Origin: Tricholoma matsutake
Lineage: Eukaryota; Basidiomycota; Agaricomycetes; Agaricales; Tricholomataceae
DNA: 64,000 nucleotides
Reading direction: 5' to 3'
NCBI GenBank assembly: GCA_026075535.2
Contig: AP026542.1
Span: 4,092,001-4,156,000 of the forward strand
In this document: positions 22,819 to 34,084 of the stretch, in pieces
Layout of the letters: each line of letters starts with the position of its first letter
Numbering within the stretch: the stretch's first letter is position 1
The notes under the pieces: generated by a model
Database searches by the model: none
Told to the model about the DNA's origin: nothing
The model's input: only the letters and a program-made list of their open reading frames with translations
Position numbers and translations under genes: made by a program

Positions 22819-25691
22819 ATGTCTGTGGAACTAGCAGTGTTCAACGATCTGGAAGCCGAAGAAAAAAAACTCCACTATTCGCATAGTGAACACTATGTTC
22901 CTCACGTTTCTCGTATTCCTCACGTTATCGAGGTCGCCAACGCAGATTACGCCCTAGCCTTGTCTACTGGCTCGCAGCTCAGTCCAACCAGTCTGAGGTC
23001 ACTGCAGCTTTATTTGATACTCTTGGTCCCATGTATGTGCAGCTTTTCGTACGGTTTCGACGGCTCCGGTAAGTCGTGCTCAATTTGAAAGCAAACGGCG
23101 TCCTGAATTACAATTCGGTCGAAGTTATCGGTGCAGTCAGTAAGATGAAGTATGCACCATGCGACTTTCCTTCCCTCACATTTAACACCGTTTCCAACAG
23201 ACAATACCTTGATTACTTCCACATTGATGCCGCGGATGCGGCCGGTGGAATAGGTACAGTAACAGTGTTAATATATGGGATGGTAAGCTTGATTTATCAT
23301 AAGATCGATGTATTTAACCGCGTTAATAAATTGCAGCACACTATCGGTCAGCCTTCCTGAGTTTCTCGCATGGTTTGTTAGGTTTGTTAAATGATTGGGT
23401 TCCTAGGTAGCGTCGCAGGGGTAGCAATAGCAGGCCCCATGGCGGATCGATTCGGACGTCGCGGCGGAATGGTGTGCCAAACTTTTAACAAACCTCTGGC
23501 TCTACTAAATATTTATCACAGTTTGTGGGAAGTGTGATAATCATGGCTGGTAAAAGCATATCTTCTACGTAGCAGATGAACAGCTACATTTACGTTTCAG
23601 GCTCTCTTATTGGCACGTTTGCGAGGAACACACATTACCTTCTTGGTGGAAGATTTGTCCTTGGTTTTGGGGTCACTATCGCAACGACAGCTGCACCCAT
23701 CTACGTTGTGGAGATGTCTCCCCCACAGGTCCGTCCATCTTTTTACGTTCCCTCTTTATTAGTCTAAGGCAGTGAAAAACAAATCAGTGGCGTGGACGGC
23801 TGACAGGCCTGTGGGCATGGTTGCCTTCTGATTTGCATCTTGCTGACATATTGAGGATTTATATCCAGATACAACAGTACGTCGAGTGACAAAATATGCA
23901 ACTCGATGTCGTTTGTAATTCGTCTTGTTCTACAGCCTTCTATCTATTTGGCACAATTTTGTGCAGTAAGTATCAGCGCAGATCATTTTATTTGCCGCTA
24001 CTGAACTGATATTTATATGATAGTGCTAATCACGAATGCGACTGGTGGCCTCAGTAGTTCAACATCGTGGAGAGTACCCCTGGCGATACAAATTGCTCCA
24101 GCAGGAATCATCGCTATCCTCGTGTACTTTCTGCCCGAGGTATATCGTTCAACACAAATTTGCTACCGTTTATATTAACCCTGGTTATTTATAGTCACCT
24201 CGATGGCTTCTGTCAGTCAGCCGAAGGGTAGAAGCTCGTCATATTCTCACCAAATATCATGGAAACGAGGACGGGAATGCACCTTTGGTCCTCCTTGAGT
24301 GGAAGGAATTCGAAGAAGCAGTCAAACTCAATGGATCGGATAAACGTTGGTACGTTTTCCACAGGATGCTCAACAGTTCATCTCTTATTTTTCCCATTCT
24401 TACAGGTGGGATTATTCAGGACTGTTCGGCACACATAGCGCGAGAAACAGAACTAACTTAGCGGCTCTTATCGGTTTCTTTGGGGTTTGTTTTTCTTGTT
24501 TATGTGCATATCCCATCAATATCATAAGCTTCCTCAGCAAAGGTCTAGCAATATCGCCGGGTGCGTCGTTGTTTCATTCATATTGATGAATGTTGGACGG
24601 TTTATTGATATCACCCTTCTGTTCAGCTACTTCCTTCCAATTTTGTTCCGCAATATCGGCGCCACAGCACAAGAGATTAAGCATATTGACTTTGCGAGCA
24701 TCATAATTGCTACAGGAGGGGCCTTGGTTGGAAGTGCGTTTGCTGACAAAGGTGGTTGATTACTATGATTGTTAATATCATTGTGTGCTAAAGCCCTTAC
24801 TAGTTGGGCGGCGTACGATATGGCTGTGGGGAATGATTATCTGCGCTGGATTGTTCGCCATAACAACAGGTGTGCTGTTGCATTGAATTTCACGTACATC
24901 ATACTTACAACGTGCTATTCCAAGGATGTGTTGCCAAGTGGGGTGTCGATGGCGCCGACTCTCAAGGTTCGAAGATCGCCATTTCCTTCTTCTGTCAGTG
25001 CCTGCCCATCGAGTTCACGGGCATGGCTGATGTTTATTCCTCAGTGATTCTCGGCTTTGCGTCTACTCTGACGTACACTCCCTTGCAAGTACTATTGCCT
25101 GCGGAGTGCTATAATTATAATACTCGGTAACGTAATACTAGTCCCCACCGATGTTTACTGACGTAGGATCCAAAGAGCAAAAGGGATGGCGTTGTAAGTT
25201 GTCACAAAATCTTCTGAACATTGGCGCTCATACAAAATATCAGCTACATCTTATCAGGAATCATGGGATCGCTTCCCGACACCTACGGGAGTCCCATTTT
25301 TCTTCCAAAACTCAAGTGGAAGGTAAGAGCCACCTTGTTATCAATGTTCACGTTTGTCTTAAATATACCCGTATTGCAGTATTTCGCTATATTCGCTGGT
25401 ATATATCTCGGCAATTGCGGAATAATCTGGGCTTTTGCTGTTGAGACAAAGGGCCGAACTCTGTGAGTGTCTGTTCCCTTGATCTAGAACTGCGCTTGAC
25501 GTCAGACAACCTGAAGGGAGGAATTAAACGAAATTTTTGAGGTAGGATTGACGAAATCTCTTGTGAATTCAATTTGTCGCTGACTCGTTTTGTAGGACCC
25601 GCGTCCCGTGAAGGCTTCACTTGTAAAGCAGAAAGTACAGGAGAAAGCGGACGGGACAGTAATTGTGAATTTCGATTCAGTTAGAGTCTGA
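22819..25691 (+). CDS. MFS sugar transporter (lactose permease / hexose transporter type), intact, 22 exons
   Basis: Splicing at GT/AG borders gives an open frame of 575 codons including the stop. Exons: 22819-23068, 23125-23149, 23201-23282, 23337-23346, 23407-23471, 23522-23549, 23601-23728, 23788-23810, 23869-23876, 23936-23965, 24024-24139, 24195-24349, 24406-24484, 24538-24560, 24627-24751, 24804-24869, 24925-25126, 25167-25193, 25244-25322, 25380-25462, 25517-25541, 25596-25691. Signatures in order: FSYGFDGS, ADRFGRRGGM, GRFVLGFGV, VEMSPPQWRGRLTGL, LPESPRWLL, PLQVLLPAECYN, ETKGRTLEELNEIFE. It would carry a sugar with protons across the plasma membrane through 12 helices. The usual GQWSGN motif reads GQRSSN. 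Exons of 8 and 10 nt are remarkable. It is the only intact host gene here and converges with the helicase gene 10 bp away. Confidence 0.9.
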
Positions 25692-25700
25692 AGCTTTATG

Positions 25701-26069
25701 TTATGCGCCTTCATCGATCATAACTTGTGCTATGAGGGCCACTGCTTCGCACGGCATGTCCGAGTTCTTTCAGGGGGTGTGGAGTTCGGAAGTGTAGATA
25801 GCCATAACGGCTCCATCGTTGTGGACAGATCCCGCTGCTTGCGAATCGTAGAGTAAAGAATTCCCTGTAAACATACCATCATGAAACCAGGCCTGGCCGG
25901 TGCTTGTGTACAACGCGGGCAGTGAAATGCTGATTTGCATAGTAAATGACTCCCTTAAGATTGTAAGCCACCTGACGACCTTCTCTGCAGGTTATGTGTA
26001 TCAGGCGATTGATAGTCGGGATGTGCTGCCCCAAGTCAAACACCAGTAAAGGTGGGGCCTGCACGAAAG
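25701..26069 (-). pseudogene. C-terminal piece of the Pif1-like helicase / protease-like gene
   Basis: Minus-strand frame: VQAPPLLVFDLGQHIPTINR, VIYYANQHFTARVV, then one frame change and WFHDGMFTGNSL, and a last stretch with one TGA stop ending at the TAA 25701-25703. HFTARV and WFHDG look like the histidine-side motifs of a cysteine-protease (ubiquitin-hydrolase-like) fold whose cysteine motif NSCAYD lies at 32936. The 8-bp CACGAAAG at 26062-26069 is repeated at 32526-32533. Joining across that duplication keeps the frame (KTTFV-QAPPLL), so both pieces were one gene. Confidence 0.7.
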
Positions 26070-26213
26070 CAAGGGGTGTGCAAGAAATTTTTCAAGTATA
26101 TGACCTTGGTTTATACGTCCAAGGGTACTTCATACCCCCCCCTTTATGTCCAAATAAGGAAATAATTACATAATTTAATAACGGTCCGTCAGCCCGATCA
26201 CTCGCCTTTCTCC

Positions 26214-26601
26214 TTAATCTCCTCGTCTGACGATGGGAGACACAGGCAAAGGACAAGCCTGGGATGAAAAAAAGGCAGGATTTCGTAAAGAAGAAGGTAG
26301 CACCGAGGGTTTGGGCATGGCCGTGCTTTCCGGGGGTTTCCTTTTGAAGAAAGATGTTAACTTAGAATTGGAAGAAACACTGTTGGCAGCCTCATTTTTG
26401 CGATGGGCTGCACTCTCTGTATGGCTAGTCCAGTTGGCCTCCCCTCCAAAGCCAATCTTCACGTCGATTTTGCATGAATCGCAGTATCTCGTACTTGATG
26501 CCGTGAACTCAGATGGTTGCTAATGGTAAATGTTACAATAGATTCGGCGTCGTGATGGGCATACATAAGTGAGTGGACGATACCTTCTTTGATTTCGCCA
26601 T
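26214..26601 (-). CDS. Small C2H2 (BED-like) zinc-finger protein, 107 aa, two exons
   Basis: Exon 1 is 26601-26584 (MAKSKK), the intron is 26583-26520 (64 nt, GTATCG...ATTAG), and exon 2 is 26519-26214, stopping at TAA. The product has YCDSCKIDV and SHTESAAHRKN, a C-x2-C ... H-x5-H finger followed by LTSFFKRKPPES. This pattern (finger, then an SxxLTSFF-like motif) is common in agaricomycete proteins near DNA transposons. The frame is unbroken, unlike its surroundings. It may be a domesticated or truncated relative of a transposase-associated protein. The DNA-binding role is inferred from the finger. Confidence 0.6.
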
Positions 26602-26758
26602 CGGCGATAACGTTACGATAACGTCAAGCTAGCTGAGTGGGGAAAGTTTTCGGTGTTGACGGCTGTTAATGCATCCGGGGCTCATGTGACTGGTTCGGAA
26701 CAGGTCCCGTTGCGCGATGAAGAGTCTCATTTTGAATTTCGACCAGTTCTGAACGTTC

Positions 26759-27030
26759 TGTTGAAATTAATCCCTGATGCATGCTGTATACATGAGGCGA
26801 TACATGCAGCATATGCATGTTACTGCGCTTACTGCGCATACATGCGGTAAACACATTCCCGAGTCATGTGACATCCTTAATATTATGTATATAAGGAGAA
26901 CCTGTACCGTAGTAGGAATACAGTGTTCTTACCTCTGCTAACCCTAGCTGTAAGTCTAACTAAACCCCAGGTAGGTTGTAAGGAACATGTTGTCTCTTCC
27001 CCTGTGCAGCGTATATAGTCTGCTCCAACA
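26759..27030 (+). repeat. 5' LTR of copia element 1
   Basis: TGTTGAAATT ... CTCCAACA, 272 bp. It contains a TATATAAGG box at 26888-26896 and dyad sequences around GCATGCTGTATACATG at its start. Confidence 0.93.
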
Positions 27031-27045
27031 GGTTATGGGCCCTGC
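27031..27045 (+). other. Primer-binding site of copia element 1
   Basis: GGTTATGGGCCCTGC lies directly after the LTR. The same sequence follows the 5' LTR of copia element 2, so both use the same kind of tRNA primer. Confidence 0.65.
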
Positions 27046-27280
27046 TGGGCACATCGCGAACGTGCTTTAATTAGCTGCGAACGACGTAGACTTCATCGTC
27101 TCCAAATTTATAACCTTGCGCTCTTCGTGAGCTGCATTGCGCTCCCTGCGAGCTGCATATAAAACCTAGGTTGACTAGGGTTAACCACTCTGAAGGAGTG
27201 TTTTCTCCTGAGAACGTTAAACGTGTTTTATTGAGTAAAAAGACTGATTGAGCACTTTTAACAGCTGCCACCACAGAATC

Positions 27281-30200
27281 ATGTCTTCAACTCTTGAAAA
27301 ACTCGTTCAAACTTTCGATGGATCAAATTACATTCTATGGGCCGACTCAATGAAGGTGTGGCTCAGGTCTCAGGGCCTCTGGCAAATAACTAGCGGGGCA
27401 GAGCAAAAACCGCCCCCGGCGCCTCCTTTGACGGCGATGAACGCTACCTTGGTAGCGGACGCTAATGCCAAGCTCCAGACCTGGAGCAACAAAAATGACC
27501 AGGCTATTGGTAGCCTAGTGCTCTGCCTGGCCCCCTCCATTCGGCAGCGTGCCAACACAAAGGACACTGCTGAGGAGGTGTGGGATCTCATCCGCACCGA
27601 TTATGGTGTGGATGGCCCCTCCCAAGTCTTTGCGGACTTTAGGTCCGCAATAGCAATTAAAATCCCGGCTGCGAACCCCGCACCGGAGATTGCAAGAATG
27701 GCTGACAAATTTGAGTGCCTCACGGCTGCTAATGTCGCCATCCCCGAGCTAGTACAGGCGATGATTCTACTTGCTGCGATGCCGCGCGAGTACGACTCAT
27801 TGTCTGCAACGGTCCTTAACACGACCGCCACTAGCGCCTTGACATTTAAACATGTCAAGGACTCCATTGTTGCTGAAGCCTCAAGGCGCACAGCAGTTGG
27901 AAAGCCCGCTGGCCAGCCTCAGGCCAACAAACTTTCCGCTGTTAAGCGCAAGGGGGGAAACCCCAAATGGCAGCCCAAAGAAGGGCAAAACAGCAACGGA
28001 GACTCGTCCCGAAAACGTGGACGACGTGGGGACAGAAAGACTAAGGAGGAGAAGCCAAAAGAGAAACATACCCACCTCGCCTCCAACGCCTTTACCACCA
28101 TAAATGGTAATGGCACCATCATACTGCCGATGCCGCTCATACAGCGCATCGAGCGACGCGAACACACTCCCACAAGGGATCCTCACCGCTGACCGCCTGC
28201 ACAGGCATACATGGGCGTGGCCTCCTCTTCTCGCTCGGTTTACACTGAATACCAGCAAGCTCGAGACACCCTCGAGCGCATGCAACTTCCGCGCAGCGCA
28301 AAAAACCTGCGACCGCTGGAAGAGCACCTTACGGTGCGAGAAGGTAAGAGAAGGAGGATAGAGCCAGAAACCGAGGCAACGATCGAGGAGGTAGAAGACG
28401 ATACCGTCTCCCTCGGATCCGAACCTCCAGTAACTGACGAGGAAGTGTGGAAAGCCGTCGACGAAATGCTCGTCGATGAACCCCTTGATACAGGGGCGTA
28501 TGATGACAGGTCAGTCCTTTTCCCTGCCACAAGCACTAAGATTAAAATTCCTATGAATACAGCGAACTTTTCATGTGAAATTTTACCGCTATTAAATGTA
28601 TCATGGAATTATGTAGATCTTAATATATGTGCTATGTGTGCAAAGGGAGATTGTAAGAAAGGTGCCGACTGGATCATGGATTCAGGCGCATCAAAACACT
28701 TCACTGGTGAAATGAAAGATTTCGCTTCTTACGAGCCTTTACCGAGAAAGGACTCTACCTTGGTCCAAACGGCCACTGGTACTACTCATATAGTAGGAAA
28801 AGGAGCAGTCTTCATTAGACACCAGGTAGTATGTAATGGGAAGTCAGAGACGCGTGAAACGCGACTATACCCCGTCTACTACATACCCGACATTAATACT
28901 CGATTGATGTCAATGGGGGTCTTTTTACAAGACGGAAGTGATGTGCATGGTTCCTCCGCATACATTTCATTCATCGAGCATGGAAACCCAATCATGCATT
29001 GTGTCCCTCTAAGGAGGAATGACACGATCTATTGGGCTCGGACTCATATATTGAGCACCAAAAAGGTTAATGTCGCGACCATTTATGTCGCTGACTACTT
29101 GACTTGGCATAGGTGACTTGGACACCCATCCAAAGAGGCGCTAGGGAAAATGCCTAAAAGCACCATAAAATTCCCAAGGAATTTAATTATTCCTAAAGAC
29201 AAAATTATATGTCCAGGGTGTGCAGAAGGGAAAATGACCTCAAAATCTTTTCCCGAGTCAGACTCACGAGCTGACAAATCCTTTGAATTAATACATTCCG
29301 ACCTAAAGGAACTCCCGGTACTATCGTACCACAAACATAAATACTTCATTGTATTTCTGGATGACAAAACGTCACATATTTGGGTCCAATGCCTGAGAAA
29401 GAAATCTGACGCTGCTGCAGCGATTAGACAATTTCAAGCGATGGCTAAGACCCAATATGGCGCTACAATCAAGCGCTGGCGTGTCAATCCAGGGGGGGAG
29501 TTCAAGGATCGTGAGCTACAAAAACAGCTCAAGGATTTAGGCATCAAAATAGAGATGTCTGCACCCCACGTTCATCAACAGAACGGGCGCGCAGAGCGCG
29601 CTATAAGGACAATAATGGAAAAGTCGCAAACCCTGCGATTTACCGCTTGTCTACCACAATCATGGTGGGAATTTTGCATAGAACATGCAACACATTTATA
29701 CAACCGAACCCCAATAAGGCGCCTGAAATGGCTGACACCTTTTGAGGACCTGACAAAGGTCCGCCCAGATCTAAACAATCTGAAGGTCTTCGGTTGCGGT
29801 GCTTATGTCTATCTACCAAAGGAAAAACGTCCAACAACATTGTCTCCTCGATCGGAGTTAATGACGTACCTTGGAGTAGAAGATGGCATTAAAGCATATC
29901 GTTTCATGCGACGAAACGGCGCAATATTCATTGGTGCTACGGCACTATTTGATGAAACGATGTTCCCATGCTGTCCCGGAGCTAAAACTCCTGCCAAGAC
30001 AGACCTTGGTGATTTTCCACCAGAACCAGAAGATGATGACCACTCATCTGGAACAGATGGCGATGACCCTATACCGCCACAAAATCCGCCCCTTCCTCCA
30101 TCATCAGAAGATGATGATGATGATTTACCAAGTGAGCAAAAGGCGCATGATGATGCGACTAATGCTCCTCCTCCGCCGCCTCCAGTTAGCACTGAGGACT

Positions 30201-32131
30201 TTCGTCCAAGACGTGAAGATCAACAGGAATGGCAGCAATTGCCCCATCGATCAGGCAGGCAGAGGAAAATCCCAAACCGTCCCGGCAATACCTATGGAGA
30301 ACAGCGACTCCCCTCTGACATAGAGAGAGACATTGCGCATGATCGATATTGGAAGAAGTCTGTGGGTCAAGATTCGGATCATAACCGAACACGACCACGA
30401 CCTCAACAGCAAGAACCGGTTACTGGACCGAGTTTGGCACCCCATGAGAGTGTGCCCGATTCCAATAATCAAGAACATGATCACCCAATGGGGGAACCGG
30501 ACGAAGCAGGTTATATTAAAAAGATAACCAAGGAAGGTGGAGATGAGCTTATCCGCTGGCTGTTGTCAAAAGCAGTCACACCATCAAGCGGAAAAAGCCT
30601 AGTTCCAAACCAATTTCGCGATATTGCGCGCCTACCCCGGCAGCAGCAACTTGAGTGGAAACAGGCTTGTTGTGAAGAGTTAGAGGCTCTTCGCAAGCGA
30701 CAAGTCTATGACATCGTCGATCTTCCACATGATCAAAAAATGATCAAAAATAGATGGGTTTTCTCCATGAAATCGGACGGAAGAAAACGAGCCAGACTCG
30801 TGGCCAAAGGCTTTTCACAAGTTGAAGGCGTTGACTTTGATGAGATTTTCTCACCAGTAGTCCGCTACGAGACCGTACGCCTCATGTTTGCCCTTGCGTC
30901 TCTAGAAGGCATGTATATGACCGGTCTAGATGTAAAAACCGCATTTTTATACAGCAAACTTGATGAGGAGATCTATATGGATCAACCCGAGGGTAAAGAG
31001 CGCAAAGTAATGCGCTTACGCCGAGCATTGTATGGCCTTAAACAGGCTTCACTAGCATGGTGGAGAGAGCTAGAGGCATTTATGCACACCATTGGGTTTG
31101 TGCGCGCCAGCTCCGATGCTGGCATCTTCATACACAAGGATCCTAAGACAGGCAGCATCGTTATTGCGCTAGTCTATGTTGATGATGGCTTGTTCATGGG
31201 CAAGAACAAGAAACTTGTGGATGAAAAGAAGAATGCTTGCCTGAAGCATTGGGAGTGCCATAGTACTGAAAAAGTCACGGAATTCTTAGGCATGCGCATC
31301 ACCCAGACCGCTGCAAAAGTCAAACTCGATCAAACAGAATATCTCGCCAAAGTGCTTGAGAGGTTCGAGATGACAAATGCCAAGACTGCCCCCACTCCGC
31401 TCCCGACTGGCTACAAACCATCGGAGAACACAGCGATGCCAAACGCGGTGCTTAGATCAAAATATCAGTCTGTGATCGGATCTTTATTGTATCTGATGCT
31501 CGGAACGCGACCTGATATCGCTTACGCGGTAATCAAGATGTCGCAATTCTCGGCTAATCCTAGCCAAGAACATCTAGACAAAGCAATGTACATAATGCGC
31601 TATCTGGTGGGAACCCAGAAGTACAGTATGGTCTATGATGGAGAGAAATCCGAGGGGCTACAGGCCTTCACAGATTCTGATTGGGCAGCTGACACAGTCA
31701 AGCGCCGATCTACAACGGGTTACTTTGCTACTCTGGTGAGTGGCATTGTGTGCTGGCAGTCCCATTTACAAAAAACTGTAGCACTGTCATCCACAGAAGC
31801 CGAATACATGGCTCTCTCCAACACTTGTCAGCAGATAGTGTGGATAGAGTCCTTATTCCAGGAACTTGGATATACACTGAAGCGCGTACCAATCTGCGCT
31901 GATAATCAAGGATCCATCTTTATTGGATCAAATCCAGTTCAGGAAAGAAGGACCAAACATATAGACATTTGCTACCACTACACCCGCGAATGCATAGAAA
32001 ATGACAAAGTCACAGTCGTTTTCATTCCTGGAAGTGATAATCCGGCTGACATGTTCACAAAGAACCTTGGTGCCGTCCTATTCAGGAAATTTAGAGACTC
32101 TCTCGGAATTACTTTCGAGATTCAAACTTAG
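27281..32131 (+). pseudogene. Copia gag-pol polyprotein, one frame with two TGA stops
   Basis: One frame runs from MSSTLEKLVQTFDG to the TAG at 32129-32131, 1617 codons. Gag (to about residue 300) has no clear zinc knuckle. Protease has WIMDSGASKHF. Integrase has the H-H-C-C finger (WHR.LGH ... CPGCAEGK), HSDL, VNPGGEF and GRAER. Reverse transcriptase has FDEIFSPVVRYETVRL and YVDD at 31175-31186. RNase H has TDSDWAAD and STEAEYMALS. Stops at 28190-28192 and 29114-29116 are TGA in places that fit CGA. The second integrase aspartate is AAT (29486-29488), asparagine, so strand transfer should fail even without the stops. The rest is well preserved. It would make the virus-like particle proteins and copy the element. 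Confidence 0.92.
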
Positions 32132-32163
32132 CTGCTTAGAGCGCTGTACAGTTTGAGGGGGGG

Positions 32164-32435
32164 TGTTGAAATTAATCCCTGATGCATGCTGTATACATGA
32201 GGCGATACATGCAGCATACGCATGTTACTGCGCTTACTGCGCATACATGCGGTAAACACATTCCCAAGTCATGTGACATCCTTAATATTATGTATATAAG
32301 GAGAACCTGTACCGTAGTAGGAATACAGTGTTCTTACCTCTGCTAACCCTAGCTGTAAGTCTAACTAAACCCCAGGTAGGTTGTAAGGAACGTGTTGTCT
32401 CTTCCCCTGTGCAGTGTATATAGTCTGCTCCAACA
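32164..32435 (+). repeat. 3' LTR of copia element 1
   Basis: 272 bp, same ends as the 5' LTR, four CpG transitions apart. Confidence 0.93.
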
Positions 32436-32525
32436 CGTTCTGAACCCAAATAAAATTTATTTGTTTAAGAGGCATCCTGCCCCCCCCCCCCCTCCCCAGC
32501 CTGTGTGCTCCGGCAAATTCCGACA

Positions 32526-32936
32526 CACGAAAGTAGTCTTATATACGAGAGTTTTGATTGGACATGTTGATTCCAATGATATTGCGAAGTTATCAAGGTA
32601 CGATTGGATGTCCATGCCCTGCTGTCCGAACAAAATTAGCTCACAAGATAGAATATGTCGTTGGTCATGGTCTACTACTTCATGAATGTTTGGACATTCT
32701 GGCATATCTACCGATTGTGAACTCCTCAGAGACATGGCGTCTAAAGTAGTCTCTGATCTGATCCAAAGAAAAAGGAAGATCGGAGTTGACACTGTGGTAA
32801 GTAGCAAAAGACTGGGTCAGTGTATGGAGATGATCAGACCCAATAGCTTGCCAGGATACGGTCATCGATGTAGGCTCTTCGTGCCAAATGTTAAATAGTG
32901 TAGTAACGGTAGCATCATAAGCACAACTATTATTAT
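32526..32936 (-). pseudogene. Middle piece of the Pif1-like / protease-like gene: cysteine motif
   Basis: Minus-strand reading from the duplication gives NNSCAYDATVTTLFNIWHEE, IRDYFRRHVSEEFTIGRY and, after a frame change near 32690, STCPIKTLVYKTTFV up to the insertion at 32525. The NSCAYD motif followed by LFNIW is the presumed catalytic-cysteine region of the protease-like domain. Upstream it joins the helicase piece at 59645 across the SINE duplication (WHNNSC / AYDATV) in frame. Confidence 0.7.
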
Positions 32937-33299
32937 TATTTGGTGGAAGCCAAGTGGAAGCATTTTCCCCACAATTTGTGGGAGGGTTTGAGACACTAGA
33001 ATTACATTTCTGGAAGACCATCCTGCTTAATATGGGGATGACAATGTTACTACTCTCGCCACCTGCTTAGGGATTCCAAGGAATTTGAACATCAGAGTAG
33101 GGTTACCAAGGAGGAAATGCATTTTATGCACACTGTATGATTACAGTAGTGTGGGGCTCATCACACTGGATAATACCCACCAAAACCCCCCAGTGGCTGA
33201 ACAGGGGCGGGATTCAAACTCGGGACCTCCTGCCTATTGTCAGTTGGTCACAGGGCCTAGCTGCCTAGGCCGAGTATGATGGTTGCCACTACACCATCG
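32937..33299 (-). mobile_element. tRNA-derived SINE (main part; 7-bp head at 59638-59644)
   Basis: In minus sense the head reads GGGGCACRATGGTGTAGTGG, with a polymerase III A box (TGGTGTAGTGG) and, about 75 nt on, a B box (GAGTTTGAATCCC). The 3' end runs into AAT repeats. A 16-bp duplication GCACAACTATTATTAT flanks the whole unit (32921-32936 and 59645-59660). The copia 2 element split the SINE five bases before the A box, with duplication CATCG (33295-33299) / CATTG (59633-59637). The total is about 370 bp without the inserted copia. Confidence 0.75.
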
Positions 33300-33354
33300 T
33301 ATAGCAGATGCAGGGAAACCAGAACAAGAAGCTAGAAGAATAATGTTGTAACCT

Positions 33355-33578
33355 TGGAAGCTTACCTCGGCGGGAGTTAAGCTTCACTTGAACTCAGCCA
33401 GGAAACAGAAATAAGACCAGTGTGTATATGAGAAAGCAGCAGTAGTCAATATACGATACTATCAGAATGAGAGTAGGAAAAGGAAAGATGGGGAAAAAGC
33501 GTCCGTGATTGGTATATATATGGAGGAAAGCCAGTATGTCAATAGTTGTCAATATGATGAGTAAGCTCCAGGATTACA
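33355..33578 (-). repeat. 3' LTR of Ty3 element B
   Basis: 224 bp, matching 41933-42157. It contains a GTATATATATGG stretch near 33512 that may be the TATA region. Confidence 0.85.
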
Positions 33579-34084
33579 CCCCTCCCCCCTCCGAAAAATT
33601 CGACACCATCCATTCAACCAGATAGAAAAAAATGTAATAAAATAAAATAAAATAAAAACTGCTCACGGGGTGCATCAAAAACCCTGTAGGGAAAAGCTAC
33701 CGGTGTCAGGGACAAGAGGAAGGTGAACAGAACAACACCCTCAACCATTTCCTGCCAGCCAGTCATCCAATGCGGAATTGTCAGCCAATTCTCTGCCTCG
33801 TTGTCCTCTGGGCCGTAACCAAGCCAACGCACCAGGTATTGCATTCCACAACCACACCACCTTGCATCGAGGATCTTCTCCATGAAATGTTCTTCCATGC
33901 CCTCCCCCATAACAATAGGCCCAGGCCTCCCCAGCTTCCATGAAGGGAATAATTCATGGTCATTCTCATTATAATGAAAGAACATAGGATGCACTTTGGA
34001 AGTAGGTGGAAAATCTAGTGTGACATTGGATGTTGCCCGATTGATGTCCAAAATGGTATATGGACGTTGGTTTTTTTTTTTCAC

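Larger units (their letters stand above)
26754..32440 (+). mobile_element. Ty1/copia element 1, full length and young, with CGTTC duplications
   Basis: Two 272-bp LTRs (26759-27030, 32164-32435) flank one gag-pol frame, and CGTTC stands at both outer edges (26754-26758, 32436-32440). The two LTRs differ at only four positions, all transitions at CpG sites. The primer-binding site GGTTATGGGCCCTGC follows the 5' LTR and the polypurine tract GAGGGGGGG (32155-32163) precedes the 3' LTR. It is the youngest large insertion in the window. Confidence 0.93.
26070..32525. mobile_element. Insertion with 8-bp duplication (about 774 bp own sequence plus copia 1)
   Basis: It is flanked by perfect CACGAAAG copies (26062-26069, 32526-32533). 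Removing it with one copy restores the interrupted gene in frame. Without the copia element inside, about 774 bp remain, holding a small zinc-finger gene. 8-bp duplications are typical of hAT and KDZ transposons. The left end is CAAGGGGTGTGCAAG, but I see no matching inverted repeat at the right end (a C-run followed by GGCAAATTCCGACA), so the class is open. Confidence 0.6.

Noticed and set aside
32980..33021. Start of the protease-like ORF (MVFQKCNSS...) at 33021
   Set aside because: This part is read-through of the SINE tail; the true frame enters from the helicase piece at 59645 across the duplication.
33200..33299. tRNA gene on the minus strand
   Set aside because: A and B boxes are present, but no cloverleaf with acceptor stem and anticodon can be formed, and the unit is flanked by a 16-bp duplication, as expected for a SINE.
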